Shown here piece after piece: positions 1 to 13,125 of a stretch of 64,000 bases of DNA; positions within the stretch are counted from its first letter, which is position 1; each line of letters begins with the position of its first letter. The translations under genes and the position numbers were made by a program. The notes beneath the pieces are model-generated. The model had not been told where the DNA came from and ran no database searches. It saw only the letters and a program-made list of their open reading frames with translations. Origin of the DNA: Druceiella hillmani (lineage: Eukaryota; Arthropoda; Insecta; Lepidoptera; Hepialidae); assembly GCA_039881145.1 (NCBI GenBank), contig JAYKKI010000074.1:11101501-11165500 (forward strand), read 5' to 3'.

Positions 1-350
1 TCGTTTCTCACTCACATTTATCGGATATACATCACTATAGTCGAAATAATTGGAATTTGAGTACAGCATCATTTGTGATGGGCGACGTATTTATGGCAAG
101 GCTGTTGTGACGATCGTCTTTTAACTTCCTTATAACTTTATTGTCGATTATTAGCCCCAGCTTTGTGCGGGTAAAAACATTGTTATAGCTCTTAAATGAT
201 TTATTAAAGAACTAACGTATGCAAGGTAACTTTGATCTATATGAACTGAAAAAATTACAGTTTAGTTTCATGAGCTTTATAAAATTGAGTTCAAAATTGT
301 TTTTTTGAACAGTAAAACGTTTATTATATATTTTGTGTAACACAAATGTA

Positions 351-354
<4 letters not shown>

Positions 355-395
<41 letters not shown>
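355..395. repeat. (TA)n microsatellite
   Basis: An almost uninterrupted TA dinucleotide run of about 40 bp, preceded by GTG. It creates a spurious minus-strand frame rich in alternating Tyr-Ile. Confidence 0.95.
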
Positions 396-396
<1 letters not shown>

Positions 397-761
397 CTTA
401 TTAAAAATAACATATAACTGAAACTAAGCTTCGTTACTGAATACAACTTTGCAATAATAATTATCATCATATACAAGTTGTTTGAGAATGGCAAATCTAC
501 TGAACATTTGACGGTCATTTGACTTGAATTCTTGAAAAAAATAAATTTTTGAAGAGATCAAATACAAATATTTTTGCAAAATACTGCAGGTAATGGACAC
601 AGAAACATACAATCTGTGAGTATTTTTTTAACTTATATCCTTCTAAATACTTTCATCAATGGCATCAGTATTTTCTTCATATTTTTTATTTTTTTTTCAT
701 TTTATTTTTGCAGGCATTTGATTTAGATACAAGCGAGTCAATATGTTTTTTACTCTTACAT

Positions 762-816
762 ACGCACGAACGGGCATGCAAGTAAACTTATAAGGGTTCC
801 GTTTTCGTCTTAAAAA
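762..816 (+). repeat. TATAAGGGTTCCGTTTT-type transposon remnant
   Basis: The block reads ACGAACGGGCATG, then TTATAAGGGTTCCGTTTT. Related, more decayed versions occur at 19856-19925 and 39121-39200. From memory, a motif of this kind, often preceded by an ACGGACAGACATG-like stretch, recurs in dispersed repeats of many insects. That makes it a transposon scrap rather than a host element. Homology between the three blocks is weak and was judged by eye. Confidence 0.4.
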
Positions 817-1081
817 TGAATATTGAAATTTTGAATAGAAAAGTTTGTGTGATCGAATATAACATTAAAATATTCAATGTAAGATGTTGGAAAAATATCA
901 ACAAAAATTAAATAAAACAATCGACGGGAATATAATTAGTAATTACGTGACCTGGAAAAAAATAATGCGGCTTATTATAATAAACACTATACGATTAATT
1001 ATAATAACCAGACAAAATTGTATTTTGCGTGTCGTTACTAAAAGTCACGTGTTAACAAAAGTATGGTAACGTGAAATAAAA

Positions 1082-1098
1082 TGTGTGTGTGTGTGTGT
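1082..1098. repeat. (TG)n microsatellite
   Basis: A short run of eight TG dinucleotides. Confidence 0.9.
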
Positions 1099-1139
1099 AT
1101 TAAAGCCGAGTTTATGTTCAAACGGCCAAAGTAAAATTA

Positions 1140-1320
1140 GTTTATATCGGCGAAGATTAATAGATTTCATATTTGAACTGCGGCGGCAGCAGACGATGGG
1201 ATCCGATGAACCGACTAGCAAATTGAAGTTTAGCATTACGGAGCAAGTCAAATTATTACAGATAAGGTTTGTGATTAAATTAAGGGCGGTGGACAGTGAG
1301 GATTGTCGAGAAGATGAGGG
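1140..1320 (+). repeat. Dispersed repeat family R1, copy 1
   Basis: One of three same-strand copies (others near 10655-10840 and 31395-31600). Shared landmarks in order are GATTTCATATT, a CGGCGGCAGC-like G+C-rich patch, ATTACGGAGCAAGTCAAAT, then GATAAGGTTTG and AAGGGCGGTGG. An open frame of 79 codons (1085-1324) crosses this copy, but it is not kept open in the other two. I therefore treat it as a mobile-element fossil of unknown class, not a gene. Confidence 0.55.
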
Positions 1321-3368
1321 TTAAACAGCGTTTCTGCTGCAGCAAGCAGTTTCTGTTTATAATGGCTCTTCACATCCTGATGAATTTGATCATTTTAAGA
1401 ACATCCAGGCTACGAATGCTTTTTGGAGTGAAACTTTTTTTCTATAATTTGTAGCGTATATCCATTGAGGGGAGGAGGATGGCGTCACTAAAATATGTGA
1501 CGAAAGTTATATAGCATTGTTACTATTTTGCTTTCACTTGACATTTACATGTTTCAAGCATTTCATTTCTTATTATTATTTTAAATTATAATTTGCCCAG
1601 ACTTTTTTCATCTTCATTTACATAAACAATGTAAAATTATCTTTTTAAAAGATTGTGATATACAAATATATACAAACATAGGCTTTTAACTTAATTTGCG
1701 TTTGCTTTACACACCTTACGCCCACGTCCCGTAGATCCCTATAATCATATAGCATAAATAGGTATGACGCAGTTTTGTACAAAACGTGTCGTGATCTGAA
1801 TACGATAAAATAATTATTAATTATTAAAAAAGTCACTAAATATTTTGTTATGATTAAATGGATACCTAAATTACAAGATTTTGCAAAGAAAAATATTTTG
1901 AACTTTTTTTTTGGTGTGCGGTTAATAAGTACGCGGATACAGATCGAATAATATAATTGAGGTTTTCTGAAAGTGACTGTGTTTTTTTTAGCGTTAGATT
2001 TTCTCTTTTTATCAAAATTTCGACTTAATAATTACAATGATGTTAATTAGGGAAAACATATTACACTTTAAGAAATTTTCTCCATTTGTCGTACTTAAAT
2101 TTAAAATGTTATGAGGGGACCTTTTGTTATCACATTACTGATATTAATAAAAAGAAAGCCAAGAGCAAGTGCGCGTCAAAAAGTTGTATTTTGTGAAATT
2201 TCTTGTTTGTGTATATTGCTCACAAATTGAAAGAAAAAATTATAATGAAAAACAGTGTATTAGGTATTATAACTTGACAAAAAAATTGTAAAAAGGTATT
2301 TTTTTAACTGATACAGCATCATTTATTTGACTTCCATTAGGAACAGAGTTACTTCCTGTATTAAAATTCTCAATCAAATTATATTTTATTAACTACACAA
2401 CGCCATCTTCCAGCAAAAACTTGACCAAGATTAATTTACATTCTATAATTTTATCAACGTATCTATTATAGGTTAGATGCTGTACTAAAAATAAATAAAA
2501 CTAATTAATTAGTATCACCTTGGTTAACGAATATACTAAAATATTGCAAGAAATGTAGGTCATTTCTTACTGGCATATTTATCAAAATGAAATAAGGTTA
2601 TGTTGGCATACCGTAGGGATCAAGGGCAAATATAATGAAATAGAGGGGTTTGGTTTTTCCCAACGAATGATAGGAAAACTATATATGGACAAAATTATCC
2701 TAAATTATATGGCTCCTTTTTTTCTCATTTTCTAATTTCACACATGATTTAATCAAGATTACTTTTGGTAACAACTTTGGCTACCAGAACGTCGATATAT
2801 TTTGTCATAACCTAATTATAAGTGTATTTCTTCGAAATATAAATTGAATTAAAATATTACTTTATAAAACTACTACAGCTTTGTGTTAAATAACTTCAAT
2901 TAACTATTAATACAGTAAGCGGAAACGCCTATTTATAAGGTATTGACAGCATCTGTTAAAGTCAAATAATGTTTGAGACTAATACGTTTAAAAAGAACAT
3001 GAGAAAACTTCCGGATACTAATTCTCAACACTAGAATTTGGACTCACTGAAACATCGAATGAGACAGTCATCTGGGTGTTGAAGTTATATACGGATATGT
3101 TATTTTTTATTGTAAAATAATAACACACGTTTCAATATTCAGTAAATTTTTAAATGTTGTAATTGAGGCTTTTCGTAAAAATATACCTAAAATTTTTAAA
3201 TTTTTAATTTTGAAAATATTTACCTGAGTAAAAGTGATGTTAACAAAAAATATTAAGATTATTAAATAATATGTTAAGTACGAGTAACACGAGTAGTTTA
3301 ATTGACATTTAGACTTATTTCATTATGCGTTGTAGTTCTATTTAACTATTTAAAATAATATTGAACTT

Positions 3369-3377
3369 TTATATATA

Positions 3378-3415
<38 letters not shown>

Positions 3416-3421
3416 TATATT
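3369..3421. repeat. (TA)n microsatellite
   Basis: Interrupted TA run of about 50 bp with TTTA and TACA interruptions. Confidence 0.95.
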
Positions 3422-4435
3422 TATTGAGCATTTCTTAAAAATCTCAAGATTTAGCATCATTGCTGCTGTTTTGATTTGTAAACTTGTGTAAGCTACCGGC
3501 TCTTTCTATTTTCTCATAATTTTTTATTCTGTTACTTTTGGAGACGGGTGAGAAATATATTTTGTTCTGGAAATTTTTAGCAATGCCTCCTTAGCTATCT
3601 CAAATAACATTGAGAAAAAAATGAATTTAAAATTCAACTAGCCTCATTTTCAATTGGTATCACACATTACATACAAAATTTTAAAAATCTTTCATTAATT
3701 CATTACCCTCCTCTAAATTTTCTGCACATTTCATTTGATGTAATAACTACTAAAATATTTATGGGTTAACGTACTTTATTCTCGTGTCAAATTTTATATG
3801 GCGTCTAACGGTTTGGAAGAAAAATGGTGTGAAAAATTTCAATAAATTTTCTATAATTAATTAATTTAAAATTCTAAAAAAAATTGTCAGTCAATGAATA
3901 TTACACAGGATATATAAAATAAAAAAGGTGCAGAATCGTAAAAAAAACAACAATATTAGGCTCTAATTAAGATAAACTAAAAGAGGACGACAGGACCTCA
4001 TAGACAAAGATCCGGCAGTTATGTCAGTAACATTTCTTTTGTTATTGAGGATAAAAGACTTTAGCCGGTTTGTTTTGCGTTGGAATGAAATTGTATAGAG
4101 TATATTAGCAAAACTTCATTCTTTTGTTCTTTACTGGGTTCTGGCTGTTGTAAACAATTTAAACCGTAATGGTACTTAGCACACCAAAGGCGCACGAAAA
4201 CTTCGTGCGTTCTTTCAAATTGGTTGCTGGAATTGCTAGGTTTCGTTGTTCGTTGATAAATTTCCTTTTAGTTATGCACCTAAAAAGGAAAATCCGGAGA
4301 GTTTTTCATAGAAACCGTTTGATGTAGGAAATTGAAAGGCATAGTTACAAAGTATAACAAAAATATAAACAGGGGTCAATTCCTTGTTTGTCGCAATAGT
4401 TAACACCCAAAACATTCATAAAGAATTATGAGGGA

Positions 4436-4454
4436 GTAAGTAAGTAAGTAAGTA
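4436..4454. repeat. (GTAA)n microsatellite
   Basis: Four to five tandem GTAA units in an otherwise unremarkable stretch. Confidence 0.9.
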
Positions 4455-6299
4455 CAAGGATTGTTTTCTAAATTCTCTATATTGAGTAGGCGATGAATTA
4501 AGACAGTGTGTAATTAAAATTGAGTAGTTATTTATATCAGATTTATTTTATTTTAGACTCTTACGTAAGATGATAGTTTTAGGAATGTAGCAAAAAGGTC
4601 CATAATTTTTTTCAGAAACTGATATCACAAAAAATATATTTTCACTATATTTTAAACTGATGGTCAAAATCGCAATTACTAGAAATAGCATTACTAGAAG
4701 TTTACCGAACATCATCGATATAATTAATCGATGATTCAAAATTCCATAATTTTTCAGATTTTCGCGACATATTACGACAAAAAGTTACCATGAAAAATAC
4801 TACCATTTTTAAAATAATATTAATATTTGTAAATAGCCTAATGTAAATACCCTTACTAGTTAGTGGTACCTTACTAATATTTCCATTAGGATTAAATAGC
4901 ACTTTATCGCAAATACTTTTCCTTTGAAAAATTTAAAAATTCTGTTTAAAACTTAAATTTTTAGAATTATCATTTTGAAATGAAAATGACATTTAAAAGA
5001 AATCTTCATGCAATATTCATAAACCAAATAGCGAAACGAAAAGGAAAAATTAAAATTTTAACTCATCTAAAATTAATAATAGAAATAATAATAATACAAT
5101 TTATTTTGGTTCTTGTTATTTATTGTATGATATGAAGTAGAGTGGCTGTTTTGACCAGGCTTCTTGGTAAATTTTTCCTTTTTTGCTTTTCGTATCTTAG
5201 TTTCTTTTCATAATTTTAGCTTTATCAAAACTGTGATTTTCTGTAAACAACTAAATAAAAATGTTTAGTCAAAACGAAGTACCCACCAGTGGTATCAATT
5301 ATATCTAAACTGTACTTTCATCAAGCACATGTGAAAATATAGTTTTATTTATTATGAAGCACATTATTTATGTTGATGAAACTTCCACCTAGAATTCAAC
5401 GCTCGAATAATATAGTATTTTATGTAATTTTCTCATTGGGAATATTCCATTTTATGAGCATTCGTTGAACAATCTTGAAGTTTTCCTCGAAGATATGGTC
5501 AGTTATTATATTACAATAAATGTCAAAGACTATGTTTTCTCTTTATAACTAACCATATATTGTATAGAATTAATTCTGTTGGATAATTAAAAGAACCAAA
5601 TAATAGCAAATTTATAAATAAGATCACACACCAGATGTCTGCAGTACCTAGGAAATATTTGTTTTAAGATTCGGTATTGTGGATATTGTTTTTGAATTTT
5701 TATCTTGCTTTAGAATGTGTTTTTATTCGTTTCTATAGTTTCCTTTTAATATTACATTCATTAAATTGGGTTTATTTTTTATTAATTTTAGGGTTATTAT
5801 ACGAACAGGATATAACTTGCTTTACAATACAGTCTAAAGAATAGGCACAATGAAAATTGTAATCCCACATAATTATCATAAATATACGGTGATTGTCGTT
5901 TACAGTTAGTTCTTTAATATATATTGTTGTTTTTGAAACTTATAAACAAAATATGATTAAAGCAAATATCGTATGTATTGTTTTTTGTTTCTTACATTGT
6001 CTTTACATGAGTCAATAATGTTGATAACCACAAACACGTACTGAAATCGTATGAATTGTTCATTATTTGAAAAGCCTTAGAGTTTATATGTACTGAGTGT
6101 GTTCTGTATTCTTAGAGTTTTTAATAATTAAATTACGTGATATATAAAACAGTAATTAAAAAGCATGGTGATTGTTTAATAATTGTAAGTAAATAATTAT
6201 TAAAATAAATGTGAGTAAATAAATATATAAAGTTAATAAAAGTGATTGTTTTATAATTTAAACGTATATTAAAATAAGAAAAAAAACAAACATATCAAT

Positions 6300-7200
6300 C
6301 TTCAAGGTATGAATCGTCATTATTAATGTTTTCGTCTTCACTGCTTTAGATATTTTGATTTTCAGCGAGTAATAGGCTAACAGTTTTAAGCCGGAATGGT
6401 TTGCTTTTTTTACATAGCTGTAATCTATTGCAGCGTTACCATGGGTTAGAGGTTAATAAAAATATGTTCAGAATATCTCCATTGCGTTTAACTCTATCAA
6501 ATTTACAAGAGATTTCCTGTCGATAGAGCCTGAAGTGCTTCTTGCGGGCTTTAGCAGCTTTTTCCAATAATTATTCAATCGGCAATAGCAAAAGTGAAAT
6601 GACAGTGGCTCTGTGCATTAAATTGTTATGTTCAATGGGAGACATTGAATGCCAACCATATGACTCTACGTCAAATATAGCAGTCTCGAATGCATGGACT
6701 TCGCACTTTGCGTCATTTTTATATCCTCTTGAAAGTCTTTCATGCGTAACTCTGAACTATATATCAAATTTAAATCTATTCCAGCGATTCTCGAAGCAAC
6801 TTCCGGATGAGAAAAAAGTTTTCTCAATGTTTTACCATTATTAGTGTCGCCGAACCCAACCTTTGGTATATCCAATAAAAGATCCATTTCATTTTTAAAT
6901 TACTGTTGAGTTTGTTCCTCCTTTCTTTTACAATATTTTCCCTCGACCGTTCTAATTTGCGATTTTTTTATGTTCAGCTTTTAAGATAGATGTAGTAAAG
7001 ATTAAAATAATCTAAGTTTCAGATGAATCATCGAGAGTTCAAATTGATGACTTCCATGATCTACTATATTTCTTTTCTTCAAAACGTTGAAATATTTAGT
7101 GCTTCACCCACAAATACATTACTTCATAGTTAACAATATCATCGTTGCTGCGTTGCATATGTCACCATGCATGATGGTAACAGTTTGTATTTAATTTGAA
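6300..7200 (-). pseudogene. Decayed ORF of an arthropod transposon-like protein family
   Basis: Read on the minus strand from about 7200 downward, fragments in different frames recall an uncharacterised protein family, probably transposon-borne, that is widespread in arthropods. In order: a segment reading LKLRLF*SLLHLS*KLNI, then KRKEEQTQQ and MDLLLDIPKVGFGDTNNGKT (start codon at 6887, open to 6666). Next, in another frame, come GWHSMSPIEHNNLMHRA and LLLLPIE around 6555-6662, then NGDILNIFLLTSNP around 6440-6505, then an acidic tail (SSEDENINNDD) ending near 6300. From memory the family has G-x-G-x-TNDGNT-ARRFF, YPWY-M-PTVHK, LLPIGQLSEEAQEARNK and LF-LL-SSDP in this order, so the match is collinear. 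Frameshifts and stops show it is dead. Sequence up to about 8130 may be the decayed upstream part, but I could not recognise it. No function is assigned. Confidence 0.5.
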
Positions 7201-10200
7201 GGGTCCGGGCAGGTATATCAGTTTTTTTACAATATCCTTGCCTGGCTTTCTATATAATTAATTTCCTTCTTACTTATGTCTTTAATAGTATGAGCGAAAC
7301 TTATTCTCATAGGTATATAGTATCTAGGAGATGAAGGTACTAAGTTTTACTACATGAGTTTTGCTGATAAAGGTACTAAGTTTTCCGTTCGTTAGTGTTG
7401 GTTTGCAGGTGCATTGACGCATAGGAACTTTGGAAAATATTGGCATCACTGTCAGTATTATTTTTACAAATTTGGTTTATATTGCAACTACTGGGATACA
7501 TTTTTTAATCAGTTCTAAGTTTGGTTTCTCTTTTTCATAACACGTTTTGTATGACTTGTTCCAAATACTGACATAAGCGAATAAAAGTATGGTTGAGTAA
7601 ATATGCAATATTACTTCTGCCCGTGTTTCAGTGAATCTTAGTGATTACGTCTCCCGATAGTAATCTTTTTGAGTTTTTAATTATCGAAAAGCAAGGATAA
7701 ATACTTTTGGTTGAATTGTGTAGTATCCTTTCGCGGTCTTCTACTTCAATCTCCTTCAAACAAAATAGCCACGGCTTTGGATGTTGTCGTTTTATATTAA
7801 ATTTTATTTGACGAAATAATAACCTTCAGGACTTCCGTAGGTCTCGCTGATTTTAAAATCACGTTTTTATTACATGAAACACGTCTCTATATCTTTTGTC
7901 GCGGTGAATCATTTGTGTGGAATAAATTAATCCTTCCACAGGTAAAATTTCTCTCAAATCTTTTGTTTTTCTTCGCTTTGATCTTTCGTCAGAGTCTTTT
8001 GTTGGTCGACATTAGATTTACTATAGCCCGTTTGAAAAACTTGATTGTACTTTTTAGCCATTGTCTGTCTTTTTTTCCAGAAAATGTTCATGTTTATAAT
8101 TTGCAGCTATCCATTTTTCCTTTAAATTATCCTTGAAATGGCTTAGACTTTATTTTATTTGACTAAGTTCATTATTTAAACATTTAGTTACTTTTTATAA
8201 TTGTTTTCTCTAAAAATATTTTTTTTAGATTATATTATCTTTATATTATTGCATTTTATTATATAACTGTATTTTAAATATGTTTACTACATTTGAAAAG
8301 AACCTAATAACAAAAGAGAATAATACATTAAAACCAGTTATTTAAAATGCAAAAATCAGTATTACATGTTATGTCAATTAAAACCCTGTAAAGAAAATAA
8401 TAAAATAAAGCGGAGTTTTTTTGGAAACAAATTAAGGAAATCCTAAAATTTGTTTCATTAGAGAATAATTTACTTGGAAAAGCCCAAAACATTTATAAAA
8501 ATACTTCAATTCAATAACAAATTTCAGAAATACAAAGCATTTTCATGGATGTTTTAGAGATATTAAAAATAAATTTTTATAGAGATATATGACATGAAAT
8601 ACATATACTTTTGAAATTTACTTTTAAGTACACACAACACAAATAAAACTGCTGATGTAATTTGTATCAAAACGAAATCACCCAGAAAACAATTGACCGC
8701 ACTTGACAACGACTGAGTTCCAAATGGCTTGTGCACCGCTACATCAAAGCAAAGCGTATAAAGTACGCTGAATATCACGTACATATTGTTCAGTCGCTAG
8801 AAGGAGATGTGTCAGAAAAAAATTACTTTGAACTGAAATATTATATTGTTGGTTTCATTTTAATATCATTGTAAAATAAACAAAAATTTCGTAATTAAGA
8901 AATTAAAATCAACCCACATGTTTATCTAAAGCCGGAGACCATAGCTTTTCTTCCTTTCTAAGTAAGTAGATTACAACCCATTATATATATTAGACATGAA
9001 TTGTAGGTATATATTTAGCTCACAAGTCAAAAAATTTACTTCTAAAATATTCATAAGCATCAAAAGTTTACAAATACAAATCAATGTTTGACATAAAGAT
9101 AATTTATTCTTTAAAATTGTATTATATTAGATTTGAAATGAAATGAGTTCTTAATCTATTTTCAGTGTTTTCTAACCATCTCAATTTTTAATTTTCTAGA
9201 AAAAATTATACTAAATAACAATCGACATTATTTCTTAACAAATTTTGTTATAGAAAAATGTGGTCATTTTGCATCATAACACCTTGTATTTTTGTAGTTT
9301 CGATGCAAGAAAATAACTTGATGGTCATTTTGAAATTAAGATTGATAATTATAAACTGAAGACGATAAAAGAAATTCCAGAAATTACGAACTTATTGTAA
9401 ATTTGTGAACCCATAATTCTCTAAAAACTTATGCCTCACGCAACACAATCGGGGACAAATCGCCAAAATAATGACACTAAAAAAAATGCATCACACGATT
9501 TTTATTACAATTTTAAATGTTCGTCACTAATATTGTATTCGACTATTCAAGCAAAATAATGTCCAAAATAGTAGATAAACTAGAAGAAGCTTATTTTAGC
9601 AATGTGGTGATTTCTGCCAGGTTTAACCACTGGAAAAGCAACCTGACTTGTGACGATAGTTACTGAGAGTATTAAATTATAAATGATTCAGAACGATGAC
9701 GATTTACCAACAATAACCATTTAATACAGCTTGCATTAAATGGTTAATGTAGAATGGTGAAAATAAGTGAAAAGGTGAGCTGTTCGCATTAATATAACTA
9801 TCAATTTACTTGCATTTACATTGATAAGGATATCTGCGAACTAAATTCCAAATCGAGTTGGGTTAATTGATTTTGTATGAAGGACCAGAGGTGGTTAAAG
9901 TTGTGGGTGCAATAATGATGCGCTAGGTTACAAGACATAGTGCCTCTGTTTTTGAAGGACAAACAATTGAGTGAGAATTAGGCTTATGCGCTTAATTGGC
10001 ATCATTTTGCATATGTTTTAAATATTTCATCAATTTATCACATATGCCAAATTCATGGTTTCCATTTCAACGTGCCAATTTCATGGTTAATCCATTATTA
10101 TGTCCTTCATTATATAGTTCATTTTAAACTACATTCACACTATACTGTGACAAATGTTGAAATCTGTCAAATTATGTAAAAAATAATCGTTACCTCGTAA

Positions 10201-10261
10201 ATATGCAACTTACTTGATCAAAAACTATTACTTTAAAAAATAGTCTTTCGTTTTTCTAAAA
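7201..10261. other. Non-coding, no gene recognised
   Basis: The 7200-8130 part is slightly less A+T-rich. On the minus strand it holds short open stretches that might be the decayed upstream end of the transposon ORF at 6300-7200; this is inference. The 15-bp sequence AAGGTACTAAGTTTT is repeated directly near 7334 and 7371. An inverted repeat of 12-bp arms (TAACCATTTAAT / ATTAAATGGTTA) lies at 9714-9746. Nothing else stands out. Confidence 0.5.
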
Positions 10262-10288
10262 ACACGCGGGCGAAGCCGTGAGCAAATT
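10262..10288 (+). repeat. CGCGGGCGAAGCCG-type LINE/SINE end remnant
   Basis: ACACGCGGGCGAAGCCGTGAG is an isolated G+C-rich patch. Motifs of the form CGCGGGCGAAGCCGCGGG recur at the ends of dispersed repeats in insect genomes. A decayed cousin (CACGCGGGTGAAGTTGCG) is at 43855-43872. This is motif recall, not an alignment. Confidence 0.35.
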
Positions 10289-10654
10289 TAATGAATGAAA
10301 CAGTAAAATTTATTTGCGATTGAAATTAACGTTTCACTATATAATGTTCCATCGTAAGCTATAAAGCAATTGCAAAATCATATTTTTGAACCATCTCAGA
10401 AAAAAAGAAGAACTTGAAATGCAATTGTCGTCTCTGCCATATTAAGATGTCAGTATATAGATTTATTATCTGAAAACTTCGAAAGTACATTTGAGAAATT
10501 GTATATGACATCATTATTTCAAATGAAAGTTAAAGAGAAAATTAAGTAAGTGGTCGCCAACTGCTTATACGTGAACAATAATATAGAAATTCGAAATAAA
10601 ACAGATTTTTGTGGTTATGTTCAGTCGATGACCAAAGTAAAATCAATGCATTTT

Positions 10655-10840
10655 GGTTCGGGCCAAATGATTTCATATTCGCGTGGGCGACGTGCTGCAA
10701 AATTTGGGGTTTGATAAATTGACAAACGTGTTTATCATTACGGAGAACAAGTCAGATGATTGCATGTAAGGTTTAGGGACTTAGTTTTATGGTGGTGGCA
10801 TCTAAAACGGTTCTTGAAAAATAAGAGCTCAAAGACGATG
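10655..10840 (+). repeat. Dispersed repeat family R1, copy 2
   Basis: Shares with copy 1 the blocks ATGATTTCATATT, a CGTGGGCGACGTGC patch, ATCATTACGGAGAACAAGTCA and GTAAGGTTTAGGGACTTAG. With copy 3 (31395-31600) it also shares the downstream block resembling AAATAAAGGCTCAAAGGCGA (here AAATAAGAGCTCAAAGACGA). The family is unclassified. Confidence 0.55.
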
Positions 10841-10880
10841 TGCGTTGCGAATTGAGGGAAGATTTTTTCGTCATAAATTC

Positions 10881-11105
10881 GATTTATTTTGTTTATATAC
10901 TTTAATGTACATAACTGATACATATGGAGGACTTATTGTTACGAGAGTAATTTCTTACAGACAACCATAACAAACCGTCCAGCCCCGCTCGACGAATGGC
11001 CGGGAATCGAACCCGGGTCTCCGCGGTTAATCCATCATTATGCGCCGAGTCGTCACAGCCACAGCCTTGGCACCAACCGAACCCATCACAGCGACGACCA
11101 TTCAA
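10881..11105 (-). mobile_element. tRNA-derived SINE, copy 1 (near full length)
   Basis: On the minus strand a tRNA-like head carries a pol III B box, GGGTTCGATTCCCGG (11000-11014), with an A-box-like stretch upstream. It is followed by a non-tRNA body (GAGCGGGGCTGGACGG, then TTATGGTTGTCTGTAAGA) and a tail reading ATATGTATCAGTTATGTACA into an A/T-rich end. The same body and tail occur in the plus-strand copy at 15276-15467, which establishes a repeat family. Such elements are transcribed by RNA polymerase III from the internal promoter and mobilised by a LINE; the partner is not identifiable here. A 67-codon open frame (10902-11105) inside it is accidental. Confidence 0.8.
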
Positions 11106-12940
11106 CAGATATTGAAATCGAAATTTATTTTAAAATAAGACTTTAATTTTACATACATTGAAATAGAAAGTCATTTTAAAATGAGGCTTCCAAAGGGATG
11201 GATTTAAATTGATGAAGACGGCGTAGCGAAAGTGATGCAGCTGAGCGGGGTTGGTTGCAAGTGAAGCTCTTTTTATGTTTTTTTAATTCCAAATTATGGA
11301 TGTAAATCCAAATTATAGGCTATTAAACGAATTTTGATTTTTGTTAAAGTCTTGTTTTACTTTAGTAACTTTGGATAGTTGATTTTAGGATATTTTCGTG
11401 GTTATATTCCAAGGAATGGTATACAGAATTCTCGTTAACGTAAAACTTTGCGTTAACAGGACTCTTTTCTAGCTTTTATGATGTCTGGTAAATTATAATT
11501 TCAGTTCTAAGAATTGTAAATTGAGTTGAGGCTTTAAGTCGATAAAATTTTTGCTCTGCTTGTTTGCTCTGCGCACTTTTGCTCGAGGAAAAGAAATGAT
11601 CCAGAGACTATAGATTTTTTATTACATACTTCCTTATAATGCATGAGTGTCCAAAATTTGTCATAATTTCTACGGGTATATTTTATTTTCGTTCCTATAT
11701 GAATGCAGAATAAAATAAAATAATGACGAATATTAAAAACGAATCACTTATATTAGCATTGCGCTTATGCATTCTATGAGTCTGCTGTACTCCACTTGCA
11801 ATCGTAATATTTCATACTAATCATACGAATTTTTTTGTTTAATGATTGAAATTTGTATTAAAAGGCTTATCTAATAACGGACTTAATCCAAATTTTCAAA
11901 CATAACATATTGAACTATAAACAGGTATTCTTTTAAGACAAATTTTTCATACCAACATGGGGTTTAGCGTAAGATGACGTACTATTTCAGGGCCCGTGAA
12001 AAGCGTGCATACTGTCTGTATGAAAAACGATTGAAAAAATAAACTACACCTCGCTTGAATTAGATAATAAAACTCAGAAAATAATTAAAACGGAATGATT
12101 TTTATGGCAATACAAAATTTAAATTTATTTGACCTGAAATAAATTTCAATTATTTGTAAATTAATTGACTTTATAAATAATAATTACTTAACAACTACTA
12201 CAAATCATGATAATTCAAGTAAGGTGAAACTTAGAAGCAAGATAAGCTTTAGAGTTTATTTAAAGAATGTGCGTAGTAAAATAAGCAACAGTTTGAGGAA
12301 AAACGTTTTGGGGATTTAGGGTAAAATCAATATTTAGTCGACTTGCTAGGTTGGCAATGAGACCCGTAGCGTCAGTAATAAAACTAAATTATCCTCGAGG
12401 CGGTTTCTTAAATTTTTCGTGCATAGTTTACTCTCGTATACTATTGATAACTTCAGTATTTGTAACTTTTTGATAGCCTGAGGTTTAATGTCCTTTCCAC
12501 AAAATGTTGACTTATTAATAGGCATTATACGTATCTGATATAAACGAAGAGATAAAAAAATAATCTCGTATTAATTTATCTTTACAGGATACAGACAATT
12601 TTGAAAATTATGTATATTAAAACCAATTGAAAAAGTTTATGATAAACAATCATTTGAAAACTAGTATCATAAAAAACAAATATTATAACTTGATAATCAT
12701 AACATTATCCATTCATTAAAAACACGATATTTTCAAGAGGCAGCAATGAAAGTTTTTAGGAAAGGCCACTTCAAATTTTTGAAATCAGAATCAAAATTTA
12801 AATCAGAAAGAAAATTTTCGTTCGATTATTTTTCATTTCCTTTCTCTGTGGTCTCAATCAACTAAAAACTTACGATCGACTTCGATTAGCATTTTATGAT
12901 TTTAAGTCTCGTCCCACGCTACAATTGATTTAACGACTTA
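11106..12940. other. Non-coding, no gene recognised
   Basis: Ordinary A+T-rich sequence. No open frame longer than 60 codons, no microsatellite and no repeat shared with the rest of the window were noticed. Confidence 0.6.
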
Positions 12941-13125
12941 AAGCGTGGTCGTACTGACTTCAGTAATGATCTAAGTAAGAGAGGTCCGTTCACCAGCGAC
13001 AGTCGTCTATGACATTAATGCTGTGTGGCTCAGGATAAAGAATGACAAAATAGTAGCAAATTAGCAGATTTGGACCAGTTTAGTGAATAGAGGAATCCTA
13101 CGTGAACACAATAACGCTTCCGCAG
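12941..13125 (+). pseudogene. Mariner transposase N-terminal fragment, copy 1
   Basis: About 140 bp (12941-13082) align closely with the mariner fragment at 18406-18548. They share TGGTCGTAC, CTCAGTAATGATCT (here TTCAGTAATGATCT), GTGCGGCTCA (here GTGTGGCTCA) and GGCCAGTTTA (here GGACCAGTTTA). Translation gives a broken version of the second helix-turn-helix region: a GRTDFSNDL segment, a damaged GRPST segment, then INAVWLRIKNDK in another frame. Mariner transposase binds the terminal inverted repeats through this region. No catalytic D,D34D part follows, so the copy is dead. Confidence 0.6.

Larger units (their letters stand above)
1..6299. other. A+T-rich non-coding DNA, no gene recognised
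   Basis: No reading frame here looks like a conserved protein; the longest are 60-79 codons and low-complexity. The block holds the microsatellites, the tetranucleotide run and the dispersed repeat listed separately. A short hairpin sits at 4191-4209 (CGCACGAA / TTCGTGCG with a 3-nt loop). Homopolymer runs of A and T are frequent. I see no splice-site-flanked conserved exon, but short exons cannot be excluded by eye. Confidence 0.6.

Noticed and set aside
1085..1324. 79-codon plus-strand frame at the window start
   Set aside because: It coincides with a dispersed repeat whose other copies are not open in this frame.
11000..11014. Possible tRNA gene (B box GGGTTCGATTCCCGG on the minus strand)
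   Set aside because: No full cloverleaf could be drawn, and the same sequence with its non-tRNA body recurs at 15.3 kb, so it is a SINE.
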